The notes under the pieces were generated by a model. The model saw only the letters and a list, made by a program, of their open reading frames with translations, was not told the origin of the DNA and did not search any database. Of a DNA stretch of 43,292 nt, positions 31,609 through 41,232 are shown piece by piece (position 1 is the stretch's first letter; each line of letters starts with the position of its first letter). A program made the translations under genes and the position numbers. This DNA is from Candidatus Bathyarchaeota archaeon (GTDB lineage: Archaea; Thermoproteota; Bathyarchaeia; TCS64): the NCBI GenBank assembly GCA_018396695.1, contig JAGTQU010000009.1:1-43292 (forward strand). Reading direction: 5' to 3'.

Positions 31609-32658
31609 TTATTCTGAGCTTTTTGGATTGAACCATTGTTCTAATCTAGTCTTCTCTCTGCTTTTCTCAAAACCAAGTTTGATTTTTTCCACAGCTTTCT
31701 TAACCCTATCCTCATCGAAGTCATGTTCTCGACATAGGAAGTCCATTATTCCCTCCTCGTCAGGTGGGTGCCATTCTAGTTTATAGTTCTCGGTTACCTC
31801 GGGTTTCAAAAAGATTTCCCTAATCTCATCTATTGGATAAGGTATCTTCGCATTCTCCAGATGAGGTAGAACTTCTTCGAGACGACCATACTGTTTAAGA
31901 AGTCTTAAAGCGGTTTTGGGTCCAACACCCTTCACTCCTTCAGGATTGTAATCCGTTCCAATTAAGATGCCTAAATCGACTAAGATTTCTCTACTGATCC
32001 CTAACTTGGATAGCGTAGAGTCGAGATCCACTCTTTCAGGTTCTATTTTAATGTAAAGGTTTTTTCTAGGCAGTTTTCTCCGTCCTGTTATAGATAGGTT
32101 TCTAACAAGTCTTGGCGTGCCAAATAGAAGGGAATCAAAGTCTTGGCTTGCTGTAGCCCATACGTCGCCTTTCTGAGCCATGTATGCTGACTGTGCCTCC
32201 CCTTCGCTTGGGGCTTGGATCCAAGGGATACCCATTAAAGTCAGTAGTTTTTTAGCATCGTCGATCATAGATGTAGTCGCTGAGACAGCTTGTTGCGCAT
32301 ACGTCTTGGCCTCAGATATTCTCCCCTCTTTCAAGGCTGTTTCATACTTAACCTGAGCCTCTCTCCTTGCTTCCAAACGGCTCTCTATAGTCTCGGTTTT
32401 AAGTTTGTGAGGCTTACCATCGAAGATATATACTATTTTTATCCCCGCCTCCACTAGATTCGAGTTTCGGTAGATGAGCCCGCTGAGGTGACTTGTCACC
32501 CTTCCTGAACCATCTCTGAGGGGTTCTCCCAGACGCCCTCTAATTATTGAGAGAAACTGGTAGAGAACATTGTGTCCATCGAAAGCGATCTTTTTGCCTG
32601 AGAGATCTTCTATCGAGATGCGTATCGCCTCTACGAGATCTCCAAGCTGAATACCCAT
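31609..32658 (-). CDS. fen: Flap endonuclease 1 (FEN1)
   Basis: 349 residues, archaeal FEN1 length. The N-terminal nuclease domain has IAFDGHNVLYQF, IVYIFDGKPHKLK with the metal Asp, and QAPSEGEAQSAYMAQKGDVW with the catalytic Glu/Asp cluster and ATASQDFDSLLFG. The helix-hairpin-helix DNA-binding part is GTDYNPEGVKGVGPKTALRL. The C-terminal tail TRLEQWFN resembles a PCNA-interacting (PIP) box. The enzyme trims 5' flaps in Okazaki fragment maturation and base excision repair. The first metal Asp is in FDGHN where most members have FDGyN. It lies five bases downstream of the winged-helix gene and follows CDC48. Confidence 0.93.
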   Translation of the reverse strand: MGIQLGDLVEAIRISIEDLSGKKIAFDGHNVLYQFLSIIRGRLGEPLRDGSGRVTSHLSGLIYRNSNLVEAGIKIVYIFDGKPHKLKTETIESRLEARREAQVKYETALKEGRISEAKTYAQQAVSATTSMIDDAKKLLTLMGIPWIQAPSEGEAQSAYMAQKGDVWATASQDFDSLLFGTPRLVRNLSITGRRKLPRKNLYIKIEPERVDLDSTLSKLGISREILVDLGILIGTDYNPEGVKGVGPKTALRLLKQYGRLEEVLPHLENAKIPYPIDEIREIFLKPEVTENYKLEWHPPDEEGIMDFLCREHDFDEDRVKKAVEKIKLGFEKSREKTRLEQWFNPKSSE

Positions 32659-32663
32659 ATGTT

Positions 32664-32879
32664 TTAAAGCCTTCCTAATTCAATTCTACGTTTATCCTTC
32701 GCCATGCTATATACTTTCACAAGTCCCTGTATCTCTAGTTCCATTACGAGTTCGTTGAAGGTTCTCCGATCGAGGTCTCCATAAAGCCTCTGCATGTTTT
32801 TAAATAGATCATCTTGATCGAAGGCACCATTCTTGTTTAAAGCCTCGATGATCGATGATATGATAAGTTTCTCATTCAC
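32664..32879 (-). CDS. Small winged-helix-like protein
   Basis: 71 residues from GTG 32879, with ggtgag five bases upstream overlapping the CDC48 stop region. The sequence NEKLIISSIIEALNKNGAFD, DDLFKNMQRLYGDLDRRTFN, ELVMELEIQGLVKVYSMAKD, KRRIELG has helix-helix-helix-wing character: a third helix TFNELVMELEIQGLV followed by a beta wing VYSMAKDKRRIEL. It would bind DNA or mediate protein contacts. It is encoded between CDC48 and FEN1 with spacing of 10 and 5 bases, so it is co-translated. No family name recognised. Confidence 0.7.
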   Translation of the reverse strand: MNEKLIISSIIEALNKNGAFDQDDLFKNMQRLYGDLDRRTFNELVMELEIQGLVKVYSMAKDKRRIELGRL

Positions 32880-32889
32880 TATTTCTCAC

Positions 32890-35064
32890 CTAAGCTATAA
32901 TCATCGGAGGCTTCTGAGGTTCTTTAAACCTCTTGCTCATCTCTAGATACCACTTCTCCATATCTGGCGTAACCGAAGGTCTAACTTCAGAGATCGCCTT
33001 CTCGAAATCCGCGATGTTCACCGTCCCCGTGTTAATATCTCTTCTAAGAGCATTAAAAGCAGCCTCCCTGCAAACAGAATCTAAGTCAGCACCTGAATAT
33101 CCAGCAAGCCTTTTCGACAATGCAACCAAGTCCACGCTACTATCTAGTGGCATACTCTTCGTTTTGATTTGCAGAATCTTCAGACGAGCCTCATCGTCTG
33201 GCGGAGGCACATAGATTCGTCGATCAAACCTACCTGGTCTAAGCACTGCAGGGTCGATTATATCAGGTCTGTTTGTAGCAGCAAGTACAACTACGTTTTC
33301 TAATGTTAATAGTCCATCTATCTCCGTCAATAACTGGCTTATAACGCGCTCAGTCACCCTAGAGTCGGAGATATCCATTCCTCGGCTTGGAACAAGGGAG
33401 TCAAATTCGTCGAAGAAGATGATAGAAGGGGCTGCCATCCTCGCTTTTCTGAAGATTTCACGGATAGCCTTCTCAGACTCTCCAACCCATTTGCTAAAGA
33501 TCTCAGGTCCTCTAATAGAGATGAAGTTTGCCTCAGACTCCGTCGCAACGGCTCTTGCTAAGAGTGTTTTACCACACCCAGGTGGACCGTGAAGAAGGAT
33601 CCCCTTTGGAGGAGTGATACCTAAACGTTTGAATACTTCAGGCTTCTTAAGTGGCCATTCGACAGCTTCACGTAGATTCTGTTTTACATCTTCGAGTCCG
33701 CCTACATCCTCCCATTTCACATTAGGAGTTTCTACATATACCTCCCTCATTGCGGTTGGCGTAATCTCTCTAAAGGCATCGAATATATCCTCGCCCGTGA
33801 CTTTCATCTGGTCTAGCACTTCATGAGGGATACGTTTCTCTTCAAGATCGATCTTCGGGAGGTAACGCCTCAACGCTTTCATAGCTGCCTCTCTAGCTAA
33901 GGCTTCAAGATCCGCGCCTGTATATCCGTGAGTAATCTCAGCAACACGATTGAGGTCAACATCTTCTCCTAGCGGCATCCCCCTTGTATGGATCTGGAGG
34001 ATCTCATAACGCCCCTTAACGTCTGGGATTCCGATCTCGATTTCGCGATCGAATCTACCAGGTCTCCGTAAGGCAGGATCTAATGCGTCAGGTCTATTCG
34101 TCGCACCTATAACAATTACATTACCTCTTCCTTTGAGTCCATCCATCGAAGCCAAAAGCTGCGCCACTACTCTCCTCTCTACCTCTCCTGTTACTTCGCT
34201 TCGCTTCGGGGCTATAGCATCAATCTCGTCGATGAATAGTATGCTGGGGGCATTCTTCTCAGCGTCCTCAAACATCTTCCGCATTCTGGCTTCTGATTCT
34301 CCATAGAATTTGCTCATTATCTCAGGACCATTTATGGCATAAAAATTCGCCTCGGATTCGTTGGCCACTGCTCTTGCTAAGAGTGTTTTACCACACCCTG
34401 GTGGGCCGTGTAGAAGAACACCCTTAGGAGGCTCTATCCCTAGACGTTGGAAAATCTCCGGATGTCTCAGGGGGAGTTCGACCATTTCCCTGATCCTTTT
34501 TATCGCTTCATCTAATCCGCCTATATCTTCATACGTTGTTCTAGCTGGCATCTCCAACTCGGGCACAGGCTCACTAAGGATGCTGATCTCAGTCGTCGGA
34601 GAGATCTTGACTATCCCATTAGGTCTCGTGTTTACAACCATGAAGGGGACAGAGTGACCGAGCATCATGATGAGGATTGTATCGCCTCTAGTGCAAGGTC
34701 TATCTATGAGCCTATCTTTCACGAATCTCACAAAATCGCTATCAACGCTTATCCTGATGTCTACAGGCGCTAACTTTATCGATGTTGCGTACTCAGCCTC
34801 AGCCTTTTTAACTGAAACAAACTCGTTTATTGAAACGCCGCAGTTCTTTCTTATGAAACCATCTATCCTAATAATCGCGAGCCCCTGGTCTTCAGGGTAT
34901 GCGGGCCATGCTTTCGCCGCGGTACTCTTTTTTCCAATAATCTCTATGACATCTCCCACTGTGACACCTAGATTCTTCATGGTATCAGAGTCTATTCGGG
35001 CTATTCCTCTTCCAACATCCCTCTGCTGTTTCGCTTCGGCTACTTTAAGCTGAATGCTGCTCAA
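32890..35064 (-). CDS. cdc48: CDC48/VCP-family AAA ATPase
   Basis: 724 residues. The N-domain (about 1-175) is a double-psi barrel plus beta-clam as in archaeal VAT/CDC48. The first AAA domain has Walker A at 220-227 (GPPGCGKT) and Walker B LFIDEID near 276-282, with [20 protein letters not shown]. The second has Walker A at 493-500 and Walker B FFDEFDS near 550-556, again with ATNRPD and RPGRFDR. Hexamers unfold ubiquitin-like or other tagged or damaged proteins and feed the proteasome; the proteasome beta gene is about 1.4 kb away. The C-terminus (PPMIIA) resembles an HbYX-like end only loosely. It leads a three-gene operon. Confidence 0.96.
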   Translation of the reverse strand: MSSIQLKVAEAKQQRDVGRGIARIDSDTMKNLGVTVGDVIEIIGKKSTAAKAWPAYPEDQGLAIIRIDGFIRKNCGVSINEFVSVKKAEAEYATSIKLAPVDIRISVDSDFVRFVKDRLIDRPCTRGDTILIMMLGHSVPFMVVNTRPNGIVKISPTTEISILSEPVPELEMPARTTYEDIGGLDEAIKRIREMVELPLRHPEIFQRLGIEPPKGVLLHGPPGCGKTLLARAVANESEANFYAINGPEIMSKFYGESEARMRKMFEDAEKNAPSILFIDEIDAIAPKRSEVTGEVERRVVAQLLASMDGLKGRGNVIVIGATNRPDALDPALRRPGRFDREIEIGIPDVKGRYEILQIHTRGMPLGEDVDLNRVAEITHGYTGADLEALAREAAMKALRRYLPKIDLEEKRIPHEVLDQMKVTGEDIFDAFREITPTAMREVYVETPNVKWEDVGGLEDVKQNLREAVEWPLKKPEVFKRLGITPPKGILLHGPPGCGKTLLARAVATESEANFISIRGPEIFSKWVGESEKAIREIFRKARMAAPSIIFFDEFDSLVPSRGMDISDSRVTERVISQLLTEIDGLLTLENVVVLAATNRPDIIDPAVLRPGRFDRRIYVPPPDDEARLKILQIKTKSMPLDSSVDLVALSKRLAGYSGADLDSVCREAAFNALRRDINTGTVNIADFEKAISEVRPSVTPDMEKWYLEMSKRFKEPQKPPMIIA

Positions 35065-35237
35065 TGGAAAATCACCTGTTATAGTCTCTAACTCTAATTG
35101 TGTTTAATCTTATCTTATAAAGATTAAGAAGCTGTAAATTAAGACTTTTCGAGAGCGTTAAGTTTTTGAAAATCGATTTTATGAGCATAAAGTCGATTTT
35201 CTAGATAATTATCGGGGCTTTCTATGAAAGAATTTTT

Positions 35238-36287
35238 TTATATTACTCCACAATCTATAGCGAGTTTTTCAGCTGACTCTTTTGTCAGATTCACCTTATT
35301 TAGGATTGTAAATCTTTCAGGTCTAATCGTCCTAGCCATTAAAAGCGCCTTTACAACATCTTCCCTTGATACGCTTAATTCTTTTGCAGTCGTCGGTACA
35401 CCTATTATCTTAAGGTCTCTGGCGAGCAACTCCCAATCAAGGTCATGAAGCTTCGCCATAAGGATTGCTCCGACACTGCATTGTTCCCCATGTAAAGCTG
35501 AGTTTGGAGCTATTAAATCCAGTGCATGGCTGAAAAGATGCTCTGATCCGCTACAAGGCCTACTACTGCCAGCGATACTCATCGCTACTCCACAGCTTAC
35601 AAGAGCTTCTAGGAGGACTCTATACCCTGACTCAAGTCGGTCTCTGATGTGAGAGGCATTGCTCCGTACGAGAGTCGAACTCATAACTGCTAAACTTGAG
35701 GCGTACTCTCCATAATACTCTCCCTTTATCTCGTGCGCCATCTTCCAATCTGAAACCGCAACGACTTTTGAAATGACATCTCCACATCCACTCGCCGTGA
35801 ATCTATATGGAGACTCAGAGATTATTGTAGAATCTCCTAAAACGGCTATGGGAACATTCGCCTTAATCGAGTATGGTCTTCCAAGACCCTTTATAGATGC
35901 TACGCAGCTTGATATACCGTCGTGCGAAGCTGTTGTTGGCACGCTGATGAAGGGAAGTTTCACATAAGTTGCTCCAAGCTTTGCTACATCTATGATTTTT
36001 CCCCCTCCGACGCCTATAATCACGTCAGGCCTATCCTCAAAAGATTTGGTTTTAACAAGGTTGACGTTTTCAAGGTTGGCTTCGTTCACGACAATGGTTT
36101 TAACATCGATGCCATTCTCATGGAGAATCGAGGAGACTTGGAGTCCTGCTATCTTCAATGTCTTTCTTCCAGTAACTATGAATGCTTTTTTAAAGTTAAA
36201 ATTGCATGAGACTTCTCCTATTTTTTTTATCACTCCTCTCCCGACAATAACCAGCCTCGGCAGCTCTATCGTGTGAATCTCATTCAC
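35238..36287 (-). CDS. egsA: NAD(P)-dependent sn-glycerol-1-phosphate dehydrogenase
   Basis: 349 residues from GTG 36287. The polyol dehydrogenase fold begins ELPRLVIVGRGVIKKIGEV. The cofactor loop is GVGGGKIIDVAKLGA, followed by FISVPTTASHDGISS with the metal-ligand Asp, and RPCSGSEHLFSHALDLI and NSALHGEQCSVG with the zinc histidines. It reduces dihydroxyacetone phosphate to sn-glycerol-1-phosphate, the backbone of archaeal ether lipids, so it is diagnostic for archaea. Length and motifs are normal. It is monocistronic; the next gene upstream, psmB, is divergent and 215 bases away. Confidence 0.95.
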   Translation of the reverse strand: MNEIHTIELPRLVIVGRGVIKKIGEVSCNFNFKKAFIVTGRKTLKIAGLQVSSILHENGIDVKTIVVNEANLENVNLVKTKSFEDRPDVIIGVGGGKIIDVAKLGATYVKLPFISVPTTASHDGISSCVASIKGLGRPYSIKANVPIAVLGDSTIISESPYRFTASGCGDVISKVVAVSDWKMAHEIKGEYYGEYASSLAVMSSTLVRSNASHIRDRLESGYRVLLEALVSCGVAMSIAGSSRPCSGSEHLFSHALDLIAPNSALHGEQCSVGAILMAKLHDLDWELLARDLKIIGVPTTAKELSVSREDVVKALLMARTIRPERFTILNKVNLTKESAEKLAIDCGVI

Positions 36288-36502
36288 TTTTAATCAACTT
36301 TATACCCATGTTTAACATCTTAAAATTTCTTCTCATCGACTAAGTTTAGGTCTATATCTAGAGCTGAGTTCAAATATTTAGGTTCATTGTGGGCGATAAT
36401 GGGTTCAAGAATCAGTAAAATTTAAAAGGCATAGCTTTTTATGATACATGACTTTCATTCTAGGGATCGCATTCAGACCCAAGAAATGCTGAGGATTTGA
36501 AG

Positions 36503-37141
36503 ATGCAAAACTCTGTTGAAGGATTCAAGGGAACGACCACTGTAGGGGTCGTCTGCTCAGATGGAGTTATTTTAGGAACTGACACTAGGGCGACGATGGG
36601 TGTTTATATTGCAAGTAAACATGCAAAGAAGGTATATAAAATAACGGATCGGTTAGCGATGACTGTAGCTGGAGGAGTGGCAGCAGCCCAAAAAATTGTA
36701 GATATACTTAAAGCTAATGCTACCTTATTTGAACTGGATAATGGACGCCCAATGCCTGTCTCAGCAGCGGCAAGACTGATCGCAAACATTCTATTCTCAA
36801 ACAGAGAGGTGGGGGCGCCCCTACCCCTCCAAGCTTTAATTGGGGGATTCGATGACTTTGGCCCTCACATCTTTAATCTGGATCCTTTGGGAAGCTTAAC
36901 CGAGGAAAAGATTGTTTCAACCGGATCTGGCTCTCCTGTTGCATATGGGGTTTTGGAGGACCAGTATAAGGAAGGGCGAAAAATCGATGAGATGCTTCCG
37001 ATAGTAGTAAGAGCCATAGATTCGGCTATGAAGCGAGATGTGGCGAGTGGAGATAGCTTTGATATAGTGGTGATCACCAAAAGCGGCTTCAGAGAGTTGG
37101 GTGCTGAAGAGAAGCGCGCGATATTAAGTAATCAGAGTTAG
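36503..37141 (+). CDS. psmB: Proteasome beta subunit
   Basis: 212 residues. The start is ATG 36503, as gagg at 36491-36494 is well placed; an in-frame TTG at 36497 is less likely. A ten-residue propeptide MQNSVEGFKG precedes the mature TTTVGVVCSDGVIL. The catalytic Thr1, Asp17 (GTDTRAT) and Lys33 (KHAKK) are all present, so the subunit is active. The helix and strand layout through TGSGSPVAYGVLEDQY and DVASGDSFDIVVI is standard. Together with an alpha subunit elsewhere it forms the 20S core that degrades proteins unfolded by CDC48 or PAN. It is followed directly by aCPSF1 with no spacer. Confidence 0.95.
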   Translation: MQNSVEGFKGTTTVGVVCSDGVILGTDTRATMGVYIASKHAKKVYKITDRLAMTVAGGVAAAQKIVDILKANATLFELDNGRPMPVSAAARLIANILFSNREVGAPLPLQALIGGFDDFGPHIFNLDPLGSLTEEKIVSTGSGSPVAYGVLEDQYKEGRKIDEMLPIVVRAIDSAMKRDVASGDSFDIVVITKSGFRELGAEEKRAILSNQS

Positions 37142-39064
37142 ATGTTGATGCAAAAGACTCAGAGCCTATCGTATGCGGAGATCAGGAGCTCAATACTGCA
37201 GAACATACCTCCTGAGATAGGGATAACTAGGATCGAGTTCGAAGGACCCCGACTAGCCATATATACGAAAAAACCGGAGATGCTCATTGAGCAAAGCCAA
37301 ATAATCTCTGATCTGGCTGGTATTATAAAAAAGCGAATAGTTATAAGATCCGATCCCTCCGTGAGAGTGCCAGAATCTGAGGCTGAACGTATTATCAAGG
37401 AGATTCTGCCCGAAGATGCTGGCTTGGTTCAATCATACTTTGATCCAGTTCTAGGAGAAATAATTCTAGAGGTTATGAAACCAGGGGTCGCAATAGGGAA
37501 GGGAGGATCGAATCTTCTCGAGATTGTTAAAAGAACTAAGTGGAGCTCCAACATAGTTAGGTCTCCGCCGATACCATCGATGACTATCAAACAGATTCAG
37601 AATTACCTATATTCGAAAAGCAAAGAGAGAGAACGCTTCCTAAGAGACACAGGAGAAGCAATCTTTAGGCCGATGTACAGAAATGCAGGCGATGTTCGTA
37701 TAACAACACTCGGCGGAGGGAGGCAAGTTGGTAGATCAGCTTTCCTTCTAAGGACGAGAGAGAGCGCCATTCTCCTCGACTGTGGGATAAATCCGGGCGC
37801 AAACAATCCTGTAGATGCTTATCCAAGGCTGGATACAGAAGAGTTTGATCTGTCTTCTCTAGATGCAGTAGTTATAAGTCATGCGCACTTAGACCACTGT
37901 GGGTTCCTACCTTTCTTGTTCAAATATGGTTATGATGGTCCTGTCTACTGTTCACAACCAACAGCCAGTCTGATGACTTTGCTCCAATCGGATTATATTG
38001 ACGTGATGAATAAGGAAGGAAGGGTTCCGCCTTATAGCTCTGAAGATGTTAAGGAGATTATTGTGCATACGATACCTTTAGGATACGGGGAAGTGACGGA
38101 CGTTTCACCAGACATAAGATTAACCCTCCACAATGCAGGGCACATACTCGGTTCTTCTCTGGTTCATTTACATATTGGGAAGGGTCTCCACAACATAGTC
38201 TATACGGGAGACTTCAAATTTGGTCCGACACAATTGTTCCATCCAGCATCTTATCAATTTCCAAGAGTAGAGACCCTGATCATAGAAAGCACTTATGGGG
38301 GACCCAACGATGTTTCCTCCTCTCGATTGGAAACTGAATCAGAGTTTGTGAAGATCATCAACAGCCTTTTGAATAAGGGAAAGGCCTTGATACCTGTACC
38401 AGCGGTGGGTAGGGCTCAAGAGATCATGATGGTTATCAACAAATACATGCAAAGCGGAGAAATGTTCGAGGCTCCAGTATATATTGAAGGGATGATTTCA
38501 GAGGCGACAGCTATCCATACTGCGTACCCTCACTATCTTTCAAGTGAGATCAGAGATCAGATCCTTTACGAAGGAAAGAATCCATTCGATTCAGACTACT
38601 TCACAATAGTTAAACAGCCAGATGAAAGGGATGAAATAGTTGAAGGTGGACCCTGCATAATAATGGCTACTGCAGGAATGATGGAGGGCGGTCCTGTAAT
38701 CGAATACTTCAAACGGATGGCATCGGATCCGGAAAACGGGTTAATCTTCGTGAGTTATCAAGTTGCAGGGACCTTAGGTCAAAGGTTGCAGTCTGGATTG
38801 AAATCCGTACAGATATTTGGTAGCAACGGCAAGATGGAGGTCATAAATGTAGAAATGGGCATGTATACGGTAGAAGGATTCTCAGGGCACTCGGATAAAC
38901 GACAGTTGGTAAACTACGTTAGGAAGATGCATCCAGCTCCAAAAAGAATCTTTTTCGTCCACGGCGAGGAGTCTAAGTGCTTGAATATGGTTCAGACATT
39001 TTATAAAATGAAGGGATTACAAGCATATGCTCCTGAAGTGTTCGAAACATTCAAGCTTGCGTAG
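37142..39064 (+). CDS. aCPSF1: KH-domain beta-CASP ribonuclease (transcription termination factor)
   Basis: 640 residues. Two N-terminal KH-type domains (about 5-75 and 75-150) carry a GKGG loop at 119-122. The metallo-beta-lactamase domain has the zinc motif HAHLDH at 247-252, NAGHILGSS and YTGDFKFGP, and is interrupted by the beta-CASP domain (about 390-560). The end holds ATAGMMEGGP, GFSGHSDKRQ and FFVHGEES. aCPSF1 cleaves 3' ends of nascent transcripts and acts as the general archaeal transcription terminator. It starts at the base after the psmB stop, so the two are co-translated. The same order of proteasome beta and aCPSF1 is known in Methanothermobacter (MTH1202/MTH1203). Confidence 0.95.
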   Translation: MLMQKTQSLSYAEIRSSILQNIPPEIGITRIEFEGPRLAIYTKKPEMLIEQSQIISDLAGIIKKRIVIRSDPSVRVPESEAERIIKEILPEDAGLVQSYFDPVLGEIILEVMKPGVAIGKGGSNLLEIVKRTKWSSNIVRSPPIPSMTIKQIQNYLYSKSKERERFLRDTGEAIFRPMYRNAGDVRITTLGGGRQVGRSAFLLRTRESAILLDCGINPGANNPVDAYPRLDTEEFDLSSLDAVVISHAHLDHCGFLPFLFKYGYDGPVYCSQPTASLMTLLQSDYIDVMNKEGRVPPYSSEDVKEIIVHTIPLGYGEVTDVSPDIRLTLHNAGHILGSSLVHLHIGKGLHNIVYTGDFKFGPTQLFHPASYQFPRVETLIIESTYGGPNDVSSSRLETESEFVKIINSLLNKGKALIPVPAVGRAQEIMMVINKYMQSGEMFEAPVYIEGMISEATAIHTAYPHYLSSEIRDQILYEGKNPFDSDYFTIVKQPDERDEIVEGGPCIIMATAGMMEGGPVIEYFKRMASDPENGLIFVSYQVAGTLGQRLQSGLKSVQIFGSNGKMEVINVEMGMYTVEGFSGHSDKRQLVNYVRKMHPAPKRIFFVHGEESKCLNMVQTFYKMKGLQAYAPEVFETFKLA

Positions 39065-39073
39065 TATTCGACT

Positions 39074-39373
39074 TTAACGTGGAGTCTGCCCTCTCCAAAT
39101 TCTAACACTTTTCGGAGTTATAATAACTCTTTCTTCTCCGAGACGTGCTATGTCGCCCTCAATAAGAGTTGCGTATTCGTTAAGTTCGTTTATCGCTCGT
39201 TTCACATCATCGATATTTTTCTTAGCTAAAGGCGAGACGTTTGTAATAACAATATTCCCAGATTTAACCTCAGATTTAATAATATCTACATACTCAAATC
39301 CTTTTAAAGGAATGGCTTTAATGAAGATCTCTGTCTTACTTTCCGTTTTAGCCTCAGCTTGGGTAGCTGTCAT
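39074..39373 (-). CDS. sepF: SepF-like cell division protein
   Basis: 99 residues. After a charged, probably disordered N-terminus (TATQAEAKTESKTE) comes the SepF/DUF552 fold: IFIKAIPLKGFEYVDIIKSE, GNIVITNVSPLAK, IDDVKRAINELNEYATLIEG, DIARLGEERVIITPKSVRIW. Archaeal SepF anchors FtsZ to the membrane and is thought to be the ancestral anchor. The N-terminal amphipathic helix seen in bacteria is not obvious here, which is a small oddity. It is convergent with aCPSF1, the stops being nine bases apart. An FtsZ gene is not in the window. Confidence 0.85.
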   Translation of the reverse strand: MTATQAEAKTESKTEIFIKAIPLKGFEYVDIIKSEVKSGNIVITNVSPLAKKNIDDVKRAINELNEYATLIEGDIARLGEERVIITPKSVRIWRGQTPR

Positions 39374-39483
39374 TCTTTTTTACTCTCCAAGAACCATGCT
39401 CTATTTTGCATGGGAAGGATTTGAGCTTCCTATGAAGGAATCCTTCTATTCCATTTATTAGTTTTATCTAGGAAAGGCAAGGT

Positions 39484-39966
39484 ATGACCCCTGAAACTAG
39501 TAAAATTAAGAAGAAAAAACCCCTACGGCAGAGGGAGGTTAAGGCGCTCAAAGAAGTTTCAACGATAATCGATTCGATGTTCAAATCGGTTGAGGTCATT
39601 GAGTTAGAGAGTGGAAACCAGATATACTTTCTAGATGGAACAGCTGAACTTTTACGCATCGAGGGAACCCTATATCCAACTTTAAAATCCAGATGCATCA
39701 TTAACCTGCCATCCGTGGTTATTGATATGGGTGCCGTACCATACATATGCAATGGTGCCGATGTTATGGCTCCTGGAATAGTGGAAGTTACAAAGGATTT
39801 CTCAGTCGGAGATTTGGTAGTTATCAAGGATGAGAGACATGGAAAACCTCTTGCAATCGGTAAAGCTCTACAAGGCTCAGGGGAGGTTAGAAAGGCAAAA
39901 AGGGGGAAAGTGATACAAAACCTTCATTACGTAGGAGACTGTTTCTGGAAGGTTTACACTGAATAG
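39484..39966 (+). CDS. PUA-domain RNA-binding protein (MCT1/Tma20-like)
   Basis: 160 residues. A lysine-rich N-terminus (KIKKKKPLRQREVKALKE) leads to a small alpha/beta pre-PUA region (VEVIELESGNQIYFLDGTAE), then the PUA domain at about 75-155: INLPSVVIDMGAVPYICNGA, DVMAPGIVEVTKDFSVGDLV, VIKDERHGKPLAIGKAL and GKVIQNLHYVGDCFWKVY. This arrangement resembles MCT1/Tma20 and archaeal homologues, which act in translation re-initiation or ribosome recycling; PUA domains also occur in tRNA-modifying enzymes. A TATA-like stretch about 25 bases before ATG 39484 suggests a nearly leaderless transcript. It is a single gene divergent from sepF. Confidence 0.85.
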   Translation: MTPETSKIKKKKPLRQREVKALKEVSTIIDSMFKSVEVIELESGNQIYFLDGTAELLRIEGTLYPTLKSRCIINLPSVVIDMGAVPYICNGADVMAPGIVEVTKDFSVGDLVVIKDERHGKPLAIGKALQGSGEVRKAKRGKVIQNLHYVGDCFWKVYTE

Positions 39967-40051
39967 TTGTCTGACATCTAAAGATAATGCGTAATATTTA
40001 TTTGATTGATTTCTGCTTTTTGTGAGAAAAAGGGTGAAACTAAGGATGGTT

Positions 40052-41185
40052 ATGTTAGAGGACGTACGTATCCTTGACTTTAGCCATGTCTACTTTGGAC
40101 CATACGCTACTATGATTCTGGGGGATATGGGAGCTGAGGTTATCAAGATAGAGCCTCCATGGGGAGAGGTGGCTAGACTATATCCTCCCCTTTTCGGAGG
40201 TATGAGTAGTGTTTTTCTATATTTGAACCGTAACAAGAAGGGAATGACGTTAAACCTAAAAGATCCTAGGGCTGTCGAAATAGCCTTAAAGCTCGCTGAG
40301 AAGAGTGATATACTGGTCGAGAATTTTAAACGTGGGACTATGGATAAACTGGGGCTAGGCTATGAAGATATTAAAAAAGTTAATCCTGATATAATCTACG
40401 CTTCCTTAAGTGGGTTTGGTTTAGATGGGCCATATTATTCTAGACCGAGCTTTGCGCCTATTGCTTCGTCTATGAGCGGTTGGTATAGGCTGACTGGAGA
40501 TATCATAGATCCCAATGGTCCACCGATAAGACCTGCTGAATGGCATGGAGATTTGGATCCAGCCTTATGGGCTGTTATCTCAGTACTAGGTGCGCTAAGG
40601 TATCGAGATAAGACCGGAGAAGGGCAGTTGATAGATGTTTCCCAATTAGATTGCATGATTGCGCAGACAGGAGTCTCGATAACGCGATACATGCTTTCAG
40701 GAGAGCTCCCTTGGCAGGCGGAGAAGAAGTATATGGGATTGAATACGTTTGGCATGTTTAAAGCAAAAGATGGGTGGGTATACGTTGCTGCCGAGCCTCA
40801 GATGCTGGATAGGCTTCTGAGAGCCATGCGAGTAGAAAGTTTAGAGACGCAAGAACAGTTGGAACAGTGGATCGCTGAAAGACACGTTTCGGAGGTTGTT
40901 GATGCGATGGTCTCTGAGTCAGTTCCTGTAGCTCCCATACTTCAGATAAACGAGACTGTAGAAGATCCTCATGTGAAAGCGAGAGGAACAATCGTGGAGA
41001 TGGATCACCCTACTGCAGGGAAAGTTAGGGTGCCAGGTTTTCCAGTAAAATTCAGCGAGTATAAGGCTACCGTTCGTATGTCGGCTCCAATCCTTGGGCA
41101 GCATAATGACGAGATCTTAACAGAACTTTTAGGATATTCAAAAGAGAAAATTGATGAGCTGAGAAAGTCAGGAGTAATTACTTAG
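40052..41185 (+). CDS. CaiB/BaiF family (family III) CoA-transferase
   Basis: 377 residues. Family III motifs: VRILDFSHVYFGPYATMILG, GAEVIKIEPPWGE, LNRNKKGMTLNLKDP, DILVENFKRGTMDKLGLGYE, and HGDLDPALWAVISVLGAL carrying the expected catalytic Asp. The C-terminal region has FPVKFSEYKA and LGQHNDEILTELLGYS. The enzyme moves CoA between carboxylic acids, for example in anaerobic fatty, aromatic or carnitine-type acid metabolism. I start at ATG 40052 (ATG 40046 and GTG 40022 are in frame), because family proteins begin at LEDVRILDF and aagga lies just upstream. No acyl-CoA dehydrogenase or ligase genes are adjacent, so the substrate is open. Confidence 0.9.
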   Translation: MLEDVRILDFSHVYFGPYATMILGDMGAEVIKIEPPWGEVARLYPPLFGGMSSVFLYLNRNKKGMTLNLKDPRAVEIALKLAEKSDILVENFKRGTMDKLGLGYEDIKKVNPDIIYASLSGFGLDGPYYSRPSFAPIASSMSGWYRLTGDIIDPNGPPIRPAEWHGDLDPALWAVISVLGALRYRDKTGEGQLIDVSQLDCMIAQTGVSITRYMLSGELPWQAEKKYMGLNTFGMFKAKDGWVYVAAEPQMLDRLLRAMRVESLETQEQLEQWIAERHVSEVVDAMVSESVPVAPILQINETVEDPHVKARGTIVEMDHPTAGKVRVPGFPVKFSEYKATVRMSAPILGQHNDEILTELLGYSKEKIDELRKSGVIT

Positions 41186-41194
41186 AGGATAGGC

Positions 41195-41203
41195 TATATA
41201 AAA
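41195..41203 (+). promoter_or_regulatory. TATA box of pcm
   Basis: tatataaaa is centred about 34 bases before the pcm ATG at 41233. Transcription would start near 41225, giving a leader of at most about ten bases with no ribosome site, that is, a nearly leaderless mRNA. It lies in the 47-base gap after the CoA-transferase gene. Confidence 0.6.
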
Positions 41204-41232
41204 CCTCTTTCACTTTTTTAAATGAGTTTTAG

